DNA of 16,823 nt from a bacterium (GCA_024224995.1 JAAENB010000186.1:1-16823); one strand, 5' to 3'; shown: positions 6,111 to 14,150, counted from the first letter of the stretch. Translations and numbers: made by a program. The notes: generated from the sequence alone by a model not told the origin.

Positions 6111-6722
6111 TTATTCTTGTTTTCCCCTGGCAAGCTTTAAGGCATATTCTACCAGGTGGGCGCTGTCCATTTTTATAGGGTCCACGAATTCAAACAGTCC
6201 CGAACATAATAATATAATCTGGATCATTCTGCCGTGAAATTCCGATCCTCCCTGGGGATCGGTCATCTCAGTTTCAGGGTCAACAGTCATATAGGTACAC
6301 AAATGAAGATGATTTCTAATAAATTTTTGTATTATGGCCATAATCTTTTCATCTTCAAAACCATACAAAAGAATATTAATAAAAAGCCTGATATTCTTCT
6401 GATTAAGAAGGAATCTTTCCACACTGAACAGGGTTGAAACAAAATCCTGGTCTTTTTTGTCCAGCTCCAGCCCCTGCATAATCGCAATCTGGTCTTTTTC
6501 GATATTACTAAAAAAATCTTCTATAAGACTAATATACAACCCTTCCCTGGTGGGAAAATAATGCCGGAGTCCTCCTTTGGAGATCCCTGCCTCCTGTGCC
6601 ACATCCTCAAGAGAAATTTGAGAATAGACCTCCTTTTCAAGGCAGCGTTTAAGCGCGTCAAGGATGTGATTCCTTTTAACTATTACCTTTTCTTTCATCT
6701 CTTTGCTATCATTATTTTCCAT
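6111..6722 (-). CDS. TetR/AcrR-family transcriptional regulator
   Basis: 203 residues. The N-terminal domain (about 16-62) is a TetR helix-turn-helix: RNHILDALKRCLEK, then ISLEDVAQEAGISKGGLRHYFPTREGLY, with the conserved G-x-x-x-x-x-x-Y-F-x-x-(K/R) turn. The C-terminal helical domain (about 70-200) should bind the inducer and dimerise; it is not similar to any ligand class I can name. ATG at 6722 is chosen because a promoter and leader fit it; the ATG at 6698 is a possible alternative. The operator-like palindrome 6787-6801 lies in its candidate promoter, which suggests autorepression. The neighbours are carB (divergent, 331 bp away) and the pilZ-like gene (convergent), so the regulated gene is unclear. 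Confidence 0.88.
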   Translation of the reverse strand: MENNDSKEMKEKVIVKRNHILDALKRCLEKEVYSQISLEDVAQEAGISKGGLRHYFPTREGLYISLIEDFFSNIEKDQIAIMQGLELDKKDQDFVSTLFSVERFLLNQKNIRLFINILLYGFEDEKIMAIIQKFIRNHLHLCTYMTVDPETEMTDPQGGSEFHGRMIQIILLCSGLFEFVDPIKMDSAHLVEYALKLARGKQE

Positions 6723-6784
6723 ATTCAGCTCTATCCCAATGACTTAATAAACTCTTGCGATTATGTTTTATATATGTTTTGACG

Positions 6785-6813
6785 ATATTCCGGTACGGAA
6801 TTGTCTAAGTCAA
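6785..6813 (-). promoter_or_regulatory. Candidate promoter of the tetR-family gene
   Basis: On the minus strand TTGACT (6813-6808, 5 of 6 to consensus), a 17-bp spacer and GAATAT (6790-6785, 3 of 6). A second possible -10, CATAAT, lies further downstream. The 15-bp palindrome is inside the spacer. Confidence 0.4.
6787..6801. promoter_or_regulatory. Operator-like palindrome ATTCCG-GTA-CGGAAT
   Basis: Perfect 6-bp arms around a 3-bp centre, 65 bases upstream of the tetR-family start and between its candidate -35 and -10. Dimeric TetR proteins usually bind such short palindromes in their own promoter. The rest of the 6723-7053 gap is A/T-rich: a TTGACA at 6894-6899 has no -10 partner, and nothing like a coding sequence or RNA gene is visible. 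Confidence 0.5.
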
Positions 6814-7010
6814 GCAATTATTGGCAGAAAATGCAGCTCCTCCCCCCTCTCATTATGAGATAAATATTATCCCTGCCGGCGCATTAATTTTAATTGACAA
6901 AACTCGCATTGAAGAAAAACTGCTCAAAAAACCGGCTTCTTAGTAAGTAAGTATTGGTTGAACTATGCCCAAAATCCCGTCTTTTTTTCCCTTAAAATAA
7001 GGCAGGACCA

Positions 7011-7016
7011 TATAAT
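7011..7016 (+). promoter_or_regulatory. Possible -10 box of the carB-pyrR operon
   Basis: Perfect TATAAT 37 bases before the carB ATG. The hexamer 17 bp upstream (TCCCTT) is a poor -35, so either the promoter is weak, needs an activator, or this is chance. A small CCTTA-AAA-TAAGG inverted repeat (6990-7002) overlaps the spacer. Confidence 0.35.
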
Positions 7017-7053
7017 AGAGCATTTATATATAAAATAACAGTATGAGGTAAAT

Positions 7054-10000
7054 ATGCCAAAACGAAGTGATATAAAAAAAATACTAATTATCGGGTCCGG
7101 TCCTATTGTAATCGGCCAGGCATGTGAATTTGATTATTCCGGCTCCCAGGCATGTAAAGCCTTGAAAGAAGAAGGATATGAAGTTGTTTTAATAAACTCC
7201 AATCCTGCCACGATCATGACCGATCCTGAACTGGCCGACAAGACATATATTGAACCAATTACCCCTGAAATGATTGAAAAGATAATTGAAATTGAAAAAC
7301 CCGACGCTATTCTCCCTACGGTGGGCGGGCAAACCGCCCTCAATGTAACTCTTGAAACCAGCAAAACAGGCGTCTTTGAAAAACATAATGTTGAATTGAT
7401 CGGCGCGAATGTTGAAGCAATACAAAAAGCGGAAGACAGGGACCTGTTTAAACAGGCAATGCTCAATATCGGGCTTGAAGTTCCCGAATCGGGACTTGCG
7501 TCCTCAATTGAAGAGGCAATGGGGGTTCTTGAAAACATAAAACTTCCCATTATCATCAGGCCGGCTTTTACCCTTGGCGGAACCGGGGGAAATACGGTCT
7601 ACAACAAAGAGGAGTTTGTTGATCTTGTGAGAAAAGGCCTTGATGAATCTCCTATTAGCCAGGTTCTCCTTGAAGAGTCGGTCCTGGGCTGGAAAGAATT
7701 CGAACTTGAAGTTATGCGTGACACAAAGGACAATGTTGTAATTATTTGTTCCATTGAAAATATCGATCCCATGGGAACCCATACCGGGGATTCCATTACC
7801 GTTGCTCCGCAGCAAACTCTTTCGGATAAAGAATACCAGAATCTTAGAAATATGGCCATAAAGATCATCCGGGAGATCGGTGTTGATACCGGGGGCTCAA
7901 ATATCCAGTTTGCCATTAATCCGGAAGACGGCAGGGTGATAATCATTGAAATGAATCCCCGGGTAAGCCGGAGTTCGGCCCTGGCATCTAAAGCCACCGG
8001 TTTTCCCATTGCCAAAATCGCGGCAAAACTGGCAATAGGCATGACCCTGGACGAGATCCCCAATGACATTACCAGGGAAACACCAGCCTCTTTTGAGCCC
8101 ACAATTGACTATGTTGTGGTTAAGGCTCCGCGCTGGGCCTTTGAAAAATTCGAAGGAGCCGATTCACAGCTGGGAATACAGATGAAATCAGTTGGTGAGG
8201 CCATGTCCATTGGGAGAACCTTTAAAGAAGCTCTTCAAAAAGCCCTTCGTTCTCTTGAGATCGGAAGATTTGGTCTCGGGTCCGACGGTGTCCTTAAAAT
8301 AGAGCAGATGCTTAAAAGACTTCCGGAACGGCATAAGCACGATATCATTGAAAAAGAGCTTCACAATACCAGGGAAGACCGGATATTTTACGTGAATATG
8401 GCTTTTAAATACGGCTGGAGTGTGGACAGGGTCTTTCAACTGACAAAAATTGATCCCTGGTTCCTTAACCAGATGCTTGAGATCATAGAGGCAGGGAAAG
8501 ACTTTACCAGAGATTACAAAAGTAACGGCTTTACCGCGGAAAATGTAAGACACATGAAAGAAATGGGTTTTTCCGACATGCAGCTGGGATTCCTTGTCTT
8601 CCGGGATGAGCTGGTCCGTCTTTATGATCGAGGCCCCGATTACCAGAAAGACTACAGTATTAAACTAAAAGAAAAGGAAAAACTGGTTCGTGAATTTAGA
8701 AAAGAAATGGGAATAATACCGGGATTCCGGCTTGTTGATACCTGCGGCGGTGAATTTGAAGCCTTTACCCCGTATTATTATTCTGCCTATGATGATGAAA
8801 ATGAAACACGCGATTCCGATAAAAAAAAGATCATGATATTGGGCGGCGGACCAAACAGGATCGGCCAGGGAATAGAGTTCGATTATTGCTGCTGTCACGC
8901 TTCTTTTGCTCTGCGTGATGAAGGGATCGAATCAATAATGGTCAATTCAAACCCGGAAACCGTATCTACCGACTATGATACCTCAGACCGGCTCTACTTT
9001 GAACCGCTGACTCTTGAAGATATTCTGCATATTTATGAAAAAGAAAAACCCGATGGAGTTATTGTCCAGTTTGGCGGCCAAACTCCTCTCAGGCTTGCCG
9101 GTATGCTCGAAGAAAATGGGGTGAAAATAATCGGGACTTCTCCCGATTCAATAGACCGTGCCGAAGACAGGGAACGGTTTGCCGAAGTGGTTCGCAAACT
9201 GGACCTGCTGCAGCCGGCAAACGGGATTGCCTTTTCCGAAGATGATGCCCTGAAGATTGCCGGTGAAATCGGCTACCCGGTTCTTGTTCGTCCTTCCTAT
9301 GTTCTGGGGGGCAGAGCCATGGCTATTATATACGATGAAAACAGTCTTATTCATTACATAAGGACTGCAGTTGACCTCACGCCGGAACATCCGATCCTGG
9401 TAGATAAATTTCTTGATGACGCCATTGAGATAGATGTTGATGCCCTCTGTGATGGTGATAATATTTATATCGGGTCTATTATGGAACACGTGGAAGAAGC
9501 CGGGGTTCACTCAGGTGACTCTGCCTGTATTATTCCGCCTGTATCTATCTCGCCAATGATGATAGACACTATTTCCCGGACCACTGAAGCGCTTGCCAAA
9601 GAACTGGGCGTTATTGGTCTTCTTAACATCCAGTTTGCCATTAAGGATAACAGCCTGTACGTGATTGAAGTTAATCCCCGGGCATCGCGGACTGTTCCTT
9701 TTGTTTCAAAAACAACAGGAGTTCCCCTGGCAAAAATCGCCGCTAAAATAATGCTCGGGAAAAAACTCTCCGATTTTGGTCTTGATGCCATGAAACAGTT
9801 TCCTTTTATCAGTGTTAAAGAAGCAGTGCTGCCGTTTAACAAATTTCCCGGCGTTGACACCCTTCTTTCTCCTGAAATGAAATCCACAGGCGAAGTTATG
9901 GGAATTTCCGAAAATTTTGGTGAATCCTTTTACAAAGCCACCCTGGCTGCCGGGGACAGACTTCCCCTGGAGGGAACGGTATTTCTCAGTATCAACAGGC

Positions 10001-10377
10001 AATCCAAGGTTAGCCTTCTTGATGAGGTACGAGAGCTGCATAAAAATAATTTTAAACTCGTTGGCACCGAAGGTACGGCAGAATTCTTTAATAATAATGA
10101 TATCCCCTGTGAAATTGTTCACAAAGTCCGGGAAGCCAGGCCCAATGTTGTGGATCTTGTAAAAAACGAAGAAATTGACCTTATTATCAATACTCCTGCC
10201 GGAAAAATGTCAAAGGATGACGCCTTCCATATCCGCCAGGCCGCTGTTAGATATCATATTCCTATTATGACCACTATATCAGCTGCCAAGGCTGCTATTA
10301 AGGGAATATTAGAAGTCAAAAAGAACCGGGGATTGTCCGTGAAATCAATCCAGGAATATCATAAAGAAGTAATTTAG
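7054..10377 (+). CDS. carB: Carbamoyl-phosphate synthase large subunit
   Basis: 1107 residues, near the usual size (about 1070). CarB makes carbamoyl phosphate from bicarbonate, ammonia (from the CarA glutaminase) and two ATP, feeding pyrimidine and arginine synthesis. The duplicated architecture is complete: first half from [15 protein letters not shown] (9-23) with an ATP-grasp region ([29 protein letters not shown]), a linker/oligomerisation domain, a second half from [14 protein letters not shown] (about 592) with its own ATP-grasp motifs ([29 protein letters not shown]), and an MGS-like allosteric domain from about residue 976 ([11 protein letters not shown]). All ATP-grasp signatures look intact. 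Shine-Dalgarno GAGGT 6 bases before the ATG. carA is not in the window. It is 21 bp from pyrR, so the two form an operon for pyrimidine synthesis and control. Confidence 0.97.
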   Translation: MPKRSDIKKILIIGSGPIVIGQACEFDYSGSQACKALKEEGYEVVLINSNPATIMTDPELADKTYIEPITPEMIEKIIEIEKPDAILPTVGGQTALNVTLETSKTGVFEKHNVELIGANVEAIQKAEDRDLFKQAMLNIGLEVPESGLASSIEEAMGVLENIKLPIIIRPAFTLGGTGGNTVYNKEEFVDLVRKGLDESPISQVLLEESVLGWKEFELEVMRDTKDNVVIICSIENIDPMGTHTGDSITVAPQQTLSDKEYQNLRNMAIKIIREIGVDTGGSNIQFAINPEDGRVIIIEMNPRVSRSSALASKATGFPIAKIAAKLAIGMTLDEIPNDITRETPASFEPTIDYVVVKAPRWAFEKFEGADSQLGIQMKSVGEAMSIGRTFKEALQKALRSLEIGRFGLGSDGVLKIEQMLKRLPERHKHDIIEKELHNTREDRIFYVNMAFKYGWSVDRVFQLTKIDPWFLNQMLEIIEAGKDFTRDYKSNGFTAENVRHMKEMGFSDMQLGFLVFRDELVRLYDRGPDYQKDYSIKLKEKEKLVREFRKEMGIIPGFRLVDTCGGEFEAFTPYYYSAYDDENETRDSDKKKIMILGGGPNRIGQGIEFDYCCCHASFALRDEGIESIMVNSNPETVSTDYDTSDRLYFEPLTLEDILHIYEKEKPDGVIVQFGGQTPLRLAGMLEENGVKIIGTSPDSIDRAEDRERFAEVVRKLDLLQPANGIAFSEDDALKIAGEIGYPVLVRPSYVLGGRAMAIIYDENSLIHYIRTAVDLTPEHPILVDKFLDDAIEIDVDALCDGDNIYIGSIMEHVEEAGVHSGDSACIIPPVSISPMMIDTISRTTEALAKELGVIGLLNIQFAIKDNSLYVIEVNPRASRTVPFVSKTTGVPLAKIAAKIMLGKKLSDFGLDAMKQFPFISVKEAVLPFNKFPGVDTLLSPEMKSTGEVMGISENFGESFYKATLAAGDRLPLEGTVFLSINRQSKVSLLDEVRELHKNNFKLVGTEGTAEFFNNNDIPCEIVHKVREARPNVVDLVKNEEIDLIINTPAGKMSKDDAFHIRQAAVRYHIPIMTTISAAKAAIKGILEVKKNRGLSVKSIQEYHKEVI

Positions 10378-10398
10378 CGAAAATACAGGAATACTACA

Positions 10399-10962
10399 AT
10401 GAAAGAAAATACTACTAAAGAAAAAAAGACCTTATTAAATGAAGACGATATAGAAAATATTATCAGCGAGATATCCCAAAAGATCTATGAGGAATATAAA
10501 AACCTTATTGATATCGATCATTTTGCCATTATTGGTGTTCAAACCAGGGGTGTGGAAATCGCAAACAGGATCAAAGAAAAAATTGAGAACCTTTCATCAA
10601 AGGAGCTCCCTTTCGGAACCCTGGATATCACCTTTCACCGTGATGATATCGCCACCAGGGGTATTCTTCCGGTAATAAAAGAAACCCGTATTGAGTTCGA
10701 TATCACCAAAATGACAATTCTTCTTGTTGATGATGTTATTTTCACGGGCAGAACCATGAAAGCTGCCCTGGAAACACTCATGACATTCGGCCGCCCCAGC
10801 GCCATTCGCCTTTTCGAACTGATCGACCGCGGCAACCGCGAACTCCCCATTCAGCCCGATTATTGCGGATACCAGCTCAAAACCAGCCTGGGAGACCTGG
10901 TAAAAGTCCGCCTCATAGATACCGACGGTATTGAAGACTCTGTGGTGCTGGTTGAGAACTAG
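10399..10962 (+). CDS. pyrR: Bifunctional pyr regulator / uracil phosphoribosyltransferase PyrR
   Basis: 187 residues, a type I phosphoribosyltransferase of PyrR size (B. subtilis 181). Motifs: IIGVQTRGVEIANRI (44-58), the PyrR hallmark DITFHRDDIATRG (76-88), and the PRPP-binding loop ILLVDDVIFTGRTMKAAL (107-124). It can salvage uracil with PRPP to UMP, and in many bacteria it binds pyr mRNA leaders when UMP is high to cause attenuation. No clear PyrR RNA-binding loop is seen in the short carB leader, so in this operon it may act only as an enzyme or on other transcripts. It follows carB by 21 bp on the same strand. Downstream lies the second 27-bp repeat copy. Confidence 0.95.
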   Translation: MKENTTKEKKTLLNEDDIENIISEISQKIYEEYKNLIDIDHFAIIGVQTRGVEIANRIKEKIENLSSKELPFGTLDITFHRDDIATRGILPVIKETRIEFDITKMTILLVDDVIFTGRTMKAALETLMTFGRPSAIRLFELIDRGNRELPIQPDYCGYQLKTSLGDLVKVRLIDTDGIEDSVVLVEN

Positions 10963-10971
10963 CTGATGCCG

Positions 10972-10998
10972 GGTCTTCGGCTCCGCTCAGACACCGGA
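10972..10998 (+). repeat. 27-bp dispersed repeat, copy 2
   Basis: Identical to copy 1 at 2282-2308 but on the opposite strand; it starts 10 bases after the pyrR stop. CCGG ends of this stretch could pair (10969-10972 with 10994-10997) to make a weak 3' stem. Confidence 0.8.
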
Positions 10999-11009
10999 TA
11001 ACCGGAAAA

Positions 11010-11042
11010 GGGTTTGATTCTGAGAGACGTTGCAGTGCAACG
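11010..11042 (-). repeat. Diverged copy of the GTTGCA/TGCAAC palindromic repeat
   Basis: On the minus strand this reads CGTTGCACTGCAACG then TCTCTCAGAATCAAACCC. It matches 16636-16667 (plus strand) with one inserted base and two substitutions. The 15-base core forms a 7-bp stem around one base. This marks a dispersed repeat family. Confidence 0.65.
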
Positions 11043-11050
11043 CCTTTACT

Positions 11051-11104
11051 GGCTGGTTTCAGGCCAGGGCTATGGGGATTTCTCATAGCGTGGGGCTTCC
11101 AGCC
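11051..11104. repeat. Nested stem-loops downstream of pyrR
   Basis: GGCTGG (11051-11056) can pair with CCAGCC (11099-11104), enclosing GCTATG (11070-11075) with CATAGC (11084-11089). With the neighbouring repeat it makes a folded block in the 194-bp gap between convergent pyrR and the anti-sigma gene. It may be a remnant of a small mobile element or a 3' structure. There is no gene here. Confidence 0.45.
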
Positions 11105-11156
11105 TCTCGTTATGAAGAAGGAAGCTCCGGCTCAAAATCTTAGTTTTTTAAGAAAG

Positions 11157-11501
11157 CTAGCGCGCCGCAAGGGCATCATCGATCATATCATCAATATCAT
11201 TGCCGGATAATAGATCCTGCTTTGCTCCGTTCCCGGAATCATTCTCTGAGGCCTTAAACACCTGCTTATAGGTTCCCTCAAGCTGTTGGGTGATAAAATT
11301 ATCATATTGGTTCGGCTCAAGCCTGTTATTTGTCCCAAATAGAAAGATTATCAGCAGGAGAGCGGCGGCCGCCAATGAGGAAAAGGAGCCTGTATAAAAA
11401 ATTATACGCTTCCTGGTTTTACCTTTTTTTTCAAGAACTCCGGAAGCAATCTTCCGGTTCCAGTTGCTGCTCTCCATACGTTCCCGTATTTCCTGTTTCA
11501 T
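11157..11501 (-). CDS. Putative single-pass membrane anti-sigma factor
   Basis: 114 residues: a short basic cytoplasmic part (1-33, MKQEIRERMESSNWNRK...), one transmembrane helix (about 40-56, LAAAALLLIIFLFG), and a 57-residue periplasmic tail with acidic end. Its ATG overlaps the sigma gene stop by 4 bases (ATGA), so the two are translationally coupled, as is normal for ECF sigma/anti-sigma pairs. It has no zinc-binding HxxxCxxC (ZAS) motif; the short helical N-terminus resembles the CnrY type, where a small cytosolic peptide holds the sigma factor. The function rests on position and topology, not on sequence similarity. It is the last gene of the unit. Confidence 0.7.
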   Translation of the reverse strand: MKQEIRERMESSNWNRKIASGVLEKKGKTRKRIIFYTGSFSSLAAAALLLIIFLFGTNNRLEPNQYDNFITQQLEGTYKQVFKASENDSGNGAKQDLLSGNDIDDMIDDALAAR

Positions 11502-11992
11502 AGGTCTGCCTCCCGCAGCAGTTTATGAAGGATCTCCCGCCCCCGGGAACTCCTTGATTTTACCGTCCCTTTTTTTATGTCCAGTTTCTCGGCAATCTGC
11601 CCTGTTGAGAATCCCCCGGCAACCAGTTCCATTACCTCCCGGTAGGTATGGGGCAGTTTCTCAATTGCTCCGTAAAGAGAGTCAATCTCTTGTGAATTTA
11701 TATCAACATCTCCATTCATTTTTTCAAGAGACTTCCTGAATTTTTTCTCCTCTCTTTCCAGTCTTTTGATCATCCTGAGCGATTCGTTCCGCGCGATTGA
11801 ATACAACCAGGTGGACATCTTTGAATCACCCCTGAACTTCCCTTTTGCCAGGCTCCGGTATGCCCTGATGTATGTCTCCTGCGCCACATCATCAATAGCA
11901 TGATAGAACCGCTCCGGCAAATTCTTCTCTATCGCGGAAAGGACGATCCCCTTTGTTGCGCCTATTATTTCAGCGAATTCCTTCTCTGTCAT
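11498..11992 (-). CDS. ECF (group 4) sigma-70 family factor
   Basis: 164 residues, ECF length. Region 2: DDVAQETYIRAYRSLAKGKF (34-53) and TWLYSIARNESLRMIKR (61-77), the -10 recognition and core-binding helices. Region 4: LPHTYREVMELVAGGFSTGQIAEKLDIKKGTVKSRSSRGREIL (113-155), the -35-binding helix-turn-helix. No sigma 1.1 or region 3. It should direct RNA polymerase to envelope-stress genes when released from the membrane anti-sigma. It starts 9 bp after the second spy-like gene and overlaps the anti-sigma gene by 4 bp. An ECF-like promoter (GGAACT / GTCAAA) precedes the unit, suggesting it activates its own operon. Confidence 0.93.
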   Translation of the reverse strand: MTEKEFAEIIGATKGIVLSAIEKNLPERFYHAIDDVAQETYIRAYRSLAKGKFRGDSKMSTWLYSIARNESLRMIKRLEREEKKFRKSLEKMNGDVDINSQEIDSLYGAIEKLPHTYREVMELVAGGFSTGQIAEKLDIKKGTVKSRSSRGREILHKLLREADL

Positions 11993-12001
11993 TTCCGTTT
12001 C

Positions 12002-12487
12002 TCATCTTCTATGCCGTTGTCGTTTCTTTTTTCTTTCATCCCGGAGCCGTTTCCGCTGCTCCGGAGTGAGCACTTTTTCAATCTTTACGCGCTGCTCTAT
12101 CCTGAGCAGGCGAATTTCCACTTCTATGTCCGATATTGCTTTTAGCACAACCCGTACTTTTTTTATATCAATATTTTCACTCCGAAGCAGTTTCCTGAGC
12201 TGCTTCTTTTTGGGACGCAGTTTCTTACGCTGCCCTTTCAAACTATCACTATATGCCTCATTGATTACGCCAATCTTCTTAATCTGGTCTTCCGTCAATT
12301 TCAAGGTTTCCCGCATATAATCAGGATTGCCAAAGCACATCCCTTTGCCCCGCATCCGTCCCTGTCCGCGATGCATGCCTCTCCCCTGCCCCATTCCTCT
12401 TCCTCTCCCCTGCCGCTCTGCAAAAAGTTCTCCCGCTGCCAGGAACAGCATCACAACCAGGGCTATTACAGACACTCCTCTCTTCAT
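12002..12487 (-). CDS. Spy/CpxP-family periplasmic protein, second copy (Met/His/Arg-rich linker)
   Basis: 161 residues. Signal peptide MKRGVSVIALVVMLFLAAGELFA, then a 30-residue Gly/Arg/Met/His linker (GRGMGQGRGMHRGQGRMRGK, single Cys51), then a helical hairpin domain with two LTxxQ motifs, LTEDQ (64-68) and LTPEQ (140-144), the mark of the CpxP/Spy fold. The C-terminus is very basic (RKKKRQRHRR). Family members are periplasmic chaperones or metal/stress sensors (Spy, CpxP, ZraP, CnrX). Shine-Dalgarno AAGGAG 6 bases from the ATG. Position directly before the ECF sigma gene suggests a sensor acting on the anti-sigma, like CnrX with CnrY. The linker could bind soft metals through Met, His and Cys; this is inference. 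Confidence 0.82.
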   Translation of the reverse strand: MKRGVSVIALVVMLFLAAGELFAERQGRGRGMGQGRGMHRGQGRMRGKGMCFGNPDYMRETLKLTEDQIKKIGVINEAYSDSLKGQRKKLRPKKKQLRKLLRSENIDIKKVRVVLKAISDIEVEIRLLRIEQRVKIEKVLTPEQRKRLRDERKKKRQRHRR

Positions 12488-12548
12488 CTTCTTCTCCTTA
12501 TCCCCTTTATATGCAACTTTTTCAGACGAACTTCATCCGGTCAATTTC

Positions 12549-12950
12549 TTATCGATACGGGCAGTCGCCCTTCCTGCCGGAACCTCTTTTAAAGCGGCGA
12601 AACCGGTTAAACTGTTCTTTCTGTTCTTTGGTTAACACCTCTTCAACTGCTTTCCGTTGTTCCTTTCTTAGCTCACGGACCTTCTCCGCGTTGTCCCGGT
12701 TATTAAAACATTTCTCCCGGTATTCCGTTTTTATTTTAAAAATCCGTTCTACCTGTTCTTTGGAAAGATTCAGCTTTTTCTCCATCATTTTCAGGCGCAT
12801 CATCCCGCCTCCCCGGTTTCCGTAAGCACAATTACCATGTCCCCGGCCTCGATTTCCTCGCCCTCTTCCCTGGGAAAAAACTTCAGTTACTCCCAGGGTC
12901 ACTACTACTGCCAGCGCTGTTACTACTACTGCAAAATGTTTTTTATTCAT
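12549..12950 (-). CDS. Spy/CpxP-family periplasmic protein, first copy (Gly/Arg-rich linker)
   Basis: 133 residues and a paralogue of the next gene. Signal peptide MNKKHFAVVVTALAVVVTLG with cleavage likely after VFS (26), then a GRG/NRG/GHGN repeat linker, then a helical domain with LSKEQ (62-66) and LTKEQ (106-110) LTxxQ-type motifs. Three cysteines (41, 81, 130) could form a disulfide or a metal site. It is first in the unit, preceded by AAAGGAG 7 bases from the ATG and by the ECF-like promoter; the next gene follows after 61 bp. A stress-induced periplasmic chaperone or a sensor are both possible. Confidence 0.82.
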   Translation of the reverse strand: MNKKHFAVVVTALAVVVTLGVTEVFSQGRGRGNRGRGHGNCAYGNRGGGMMRLKMMEKKLNLSKEQVERIFKIKTEYREKCFNNRDNAEKVRELRKEQRKAVEEVLTKEQKEQFNRFRRFKRGSGRKGDCPYR

Positions 12951-12979
12951 TTAACCGCTCCTTTTTTTGATTTTGCCGG

Positions 12980-13008
12980 TTTGACCCTCTTTTTTGCAAA
13001 ACAGTTCC
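12980..13008 (-). promoter_or_regulatory. ECF-sigma-type promoter of the spy-spy-sigma-antisigma unit
   Basis: On the minus strand GGAACT (13008-13003), a 17-bp spacer and GTCAAA (12985-12980) resemble the GGAACTT/TC pair of RpoE-like ECF promoters. It lies 30 bases before the first ATG. It fits autoregulation by the sigma factor encoded in the unit, which is inference. Confidence 0.55.
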
Positions 13009-13059
13009 AATTTTTTTAGAGAATTTTTTATAAAAATGTATTTGTACAATAAGCGCGGG

Positions 13060-13078
13060 TATAATAAATCGGTATAAT
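13060..13078 (+). promoter_or_regulatory. Two TATAAT boxes upstream of the glycosyltransferase gene
   Basis: Perfect TATAAT at 13060-13065 and 13073-13078, 13 bp apart. Neither has a good -35 hexamer 16-18 bp upstream. They lie 26-44 bases before the ATG at 13105. Confidence 0.35.
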
Positions 13079-13104
13079 CACATTTGACCGGCAGGAGAAA
13101 GCCC

Positions 13105-14118
13105 ATGAGCGCTGCAAAAACAGCACCTAAAAAATCATCTATGAAAAAACCTATCAAAAAGACTAAAACACCGGATTTATCCCTGGTTTTACCCGTATAT
13201 AACGAAGAAGAAAACCTGGATCTTCAATATGAAAAAATAATCGAAGCGATTACTCCGCTGAAACTGAACTATGAAATTATCTTTGTAAACGACGGCAGTA
13301 CCGATTCTTCGGCCTCAATTCTTAAAGAAATCGCCAAAAAAGACAAAAACGTTAAAGTTATCCTGTTTAGAAGAAATTTCGGCCAAACCCCGGCCATGTC
13401 TGCCGGTATTGACTATTCCTCCGGGGAAATTATCGTATTTATGGACTCCGATTTACAGAACGAAGCCGGTGAAATCGGCAGACTGCTTGAGAAAATAAAT
13501 GAAGGGTATGATGTTGTTAGCGGCTGGCGGAAAAAAAGGCAGGATAAATTCTTTTCAAGAAAACTCCCTTCCATGATCGCGAACAAGCTCATTTCTAAGG
13601 TTACGGGGGTTAAACTGCACGACCTTGGCTGTTCTCTCAAGGCCTACAGAGGGGATGTGCTGCGGCAGGTGAGCCTCTATGGTGAGATGCACCGGTTTAT
13701 CCCGGTTCACGCCTCCTGGGTTGGTGCCAACATTACCGAAATCCCGGTTGAGCATCATGCCCGTCAATTTGGCCAGTCCAAATACGGTATTATGCGAACT
13801 TTTAAGGTTATGCTGGACCTTATTACTGTTAAATTCCTGGGAACCTATTCCACCAAACCCATCTATATGTTCGGCGGAACCGGTATTATCTTCATTATGC
13901 TGGGATTCTTGAGCGGACTTGCGGTAATTCTAATGAAGATCATTATGGGAACAGATATGACCGGCAATCCTTTGCTCTATCTTACTATCATGCTGGCTAT
14001 CTTAAGTATCCTTTTTATACAAATTGGTATTCTGGCAGAGATTATGATACGGATCTATCATAATTCATCCAATATGGTTCCCTATCATGTTAAAGAAACC
14101 GTTAATTTGGACTCGTAA
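13105..14118 (+). CDS. Membrane-anchored family 2 glycosyltransferase (polyprenyl-phosphate sugar transferase type)
   Basis: 337 residues. A Lys/Ala/Pro-rich tail (1-23) precedes a GT-A domain: LSLVLPVYNEEENL (25-38), IIFVNDGSTDSS, LFRRNFGQTPAMSAGID, the DxD motif D114-S-D116 (FMDSDLQNE), and LGCSLKAYRGDV. Two transmembrane helices close the protein (about 254-279 and 290-315). This layout matches the DPM1/GtrB/ArnC branch, which transfers a sugar from a nucleotide donor to polyprenyl phosphate at the inner membrane for lipid or O-antigen modification. The exact sugar cannot be told. The ATG at 13105 has AGGAG 7 bases upstream; the in-frame TTG at 13084 would run through that ribosome site and is rejected. 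It is divergent from the spy-like operon and convergent with mlaD. Confidence 0.88.
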   Translation: MSAAKTAPKKSSMKKPIKKTKTPDLSLVLPVYNEEENLDLQYEKIIEAITPLKLNYEIIFVNDGSTDSSASILKEIAKKDKNVKVILFRRNFGQTPAMSAGIDYSSGEIIVFMDSDLQNEAGEIGRLLEKINEGYDVVSGWRKKRQDKFFSRKLPSMIANKLISKVTGVKLHDLGCSLKAYRGDVLRQVSLYGEMHRFIPVHASWVGANITEIPVEHHARQFGQSKYGIMRTFKVMLDLITVKFLGTYSTKPIYMFGGTGIIFIMLGFLSGLAVILMKIIMGTDMTGNPLLYLTIMLAILSILFIQIGILAEIMIRIYHNSSNMVPYHVKETVNLDS

Positions 14119-14122
14119 GAAA

Positions 14123-14150
14123 GTTCAAGGTTCAAGGTTCGAAGTTCGAG
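14123..14150 (+). repeat. Four-copy 7-bp tandem repeat (GTTCAAG type)
   Basis: GTTCAAG, GTTCAAG, GTTCGAA, GTTCGAG in tandem, five bases after the glycosyltransferase stop. It resembles the heptamer units at 2216-2275 in period and placement. The rest of the 107-bp gap has only a weak GGGT/ACCC stem. Confidence 0.7.

Noticed and set aside
7017..7053. PyrR-controlled attenuator in front of carB
   Set aside because: The leader after the TATAAT box is too short, and no conserved PyrR-binding loop or terminator/antiterminator pair was seen in 6723-7053.
7134..10162. Several long open frames antisense to carB
   Set aside because: They are shadows of a long, clearly coding, conserved gene and have no protein similarity or ribosome sites.
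12327..12825. Plus-strand open frames opposite the spy-like genes
   Set aside because: Low-complexity products (Pro/Leu/Ser/Phe-rich) expected from the reverse of Gly/Arg/Lys-rich codons.
13084..13104. TTG start for the glycosyltransferase
   Set aside because: It would place the AGGAG ribosome site inside the gene; the ATG at 13105 is correctly spaced from it.
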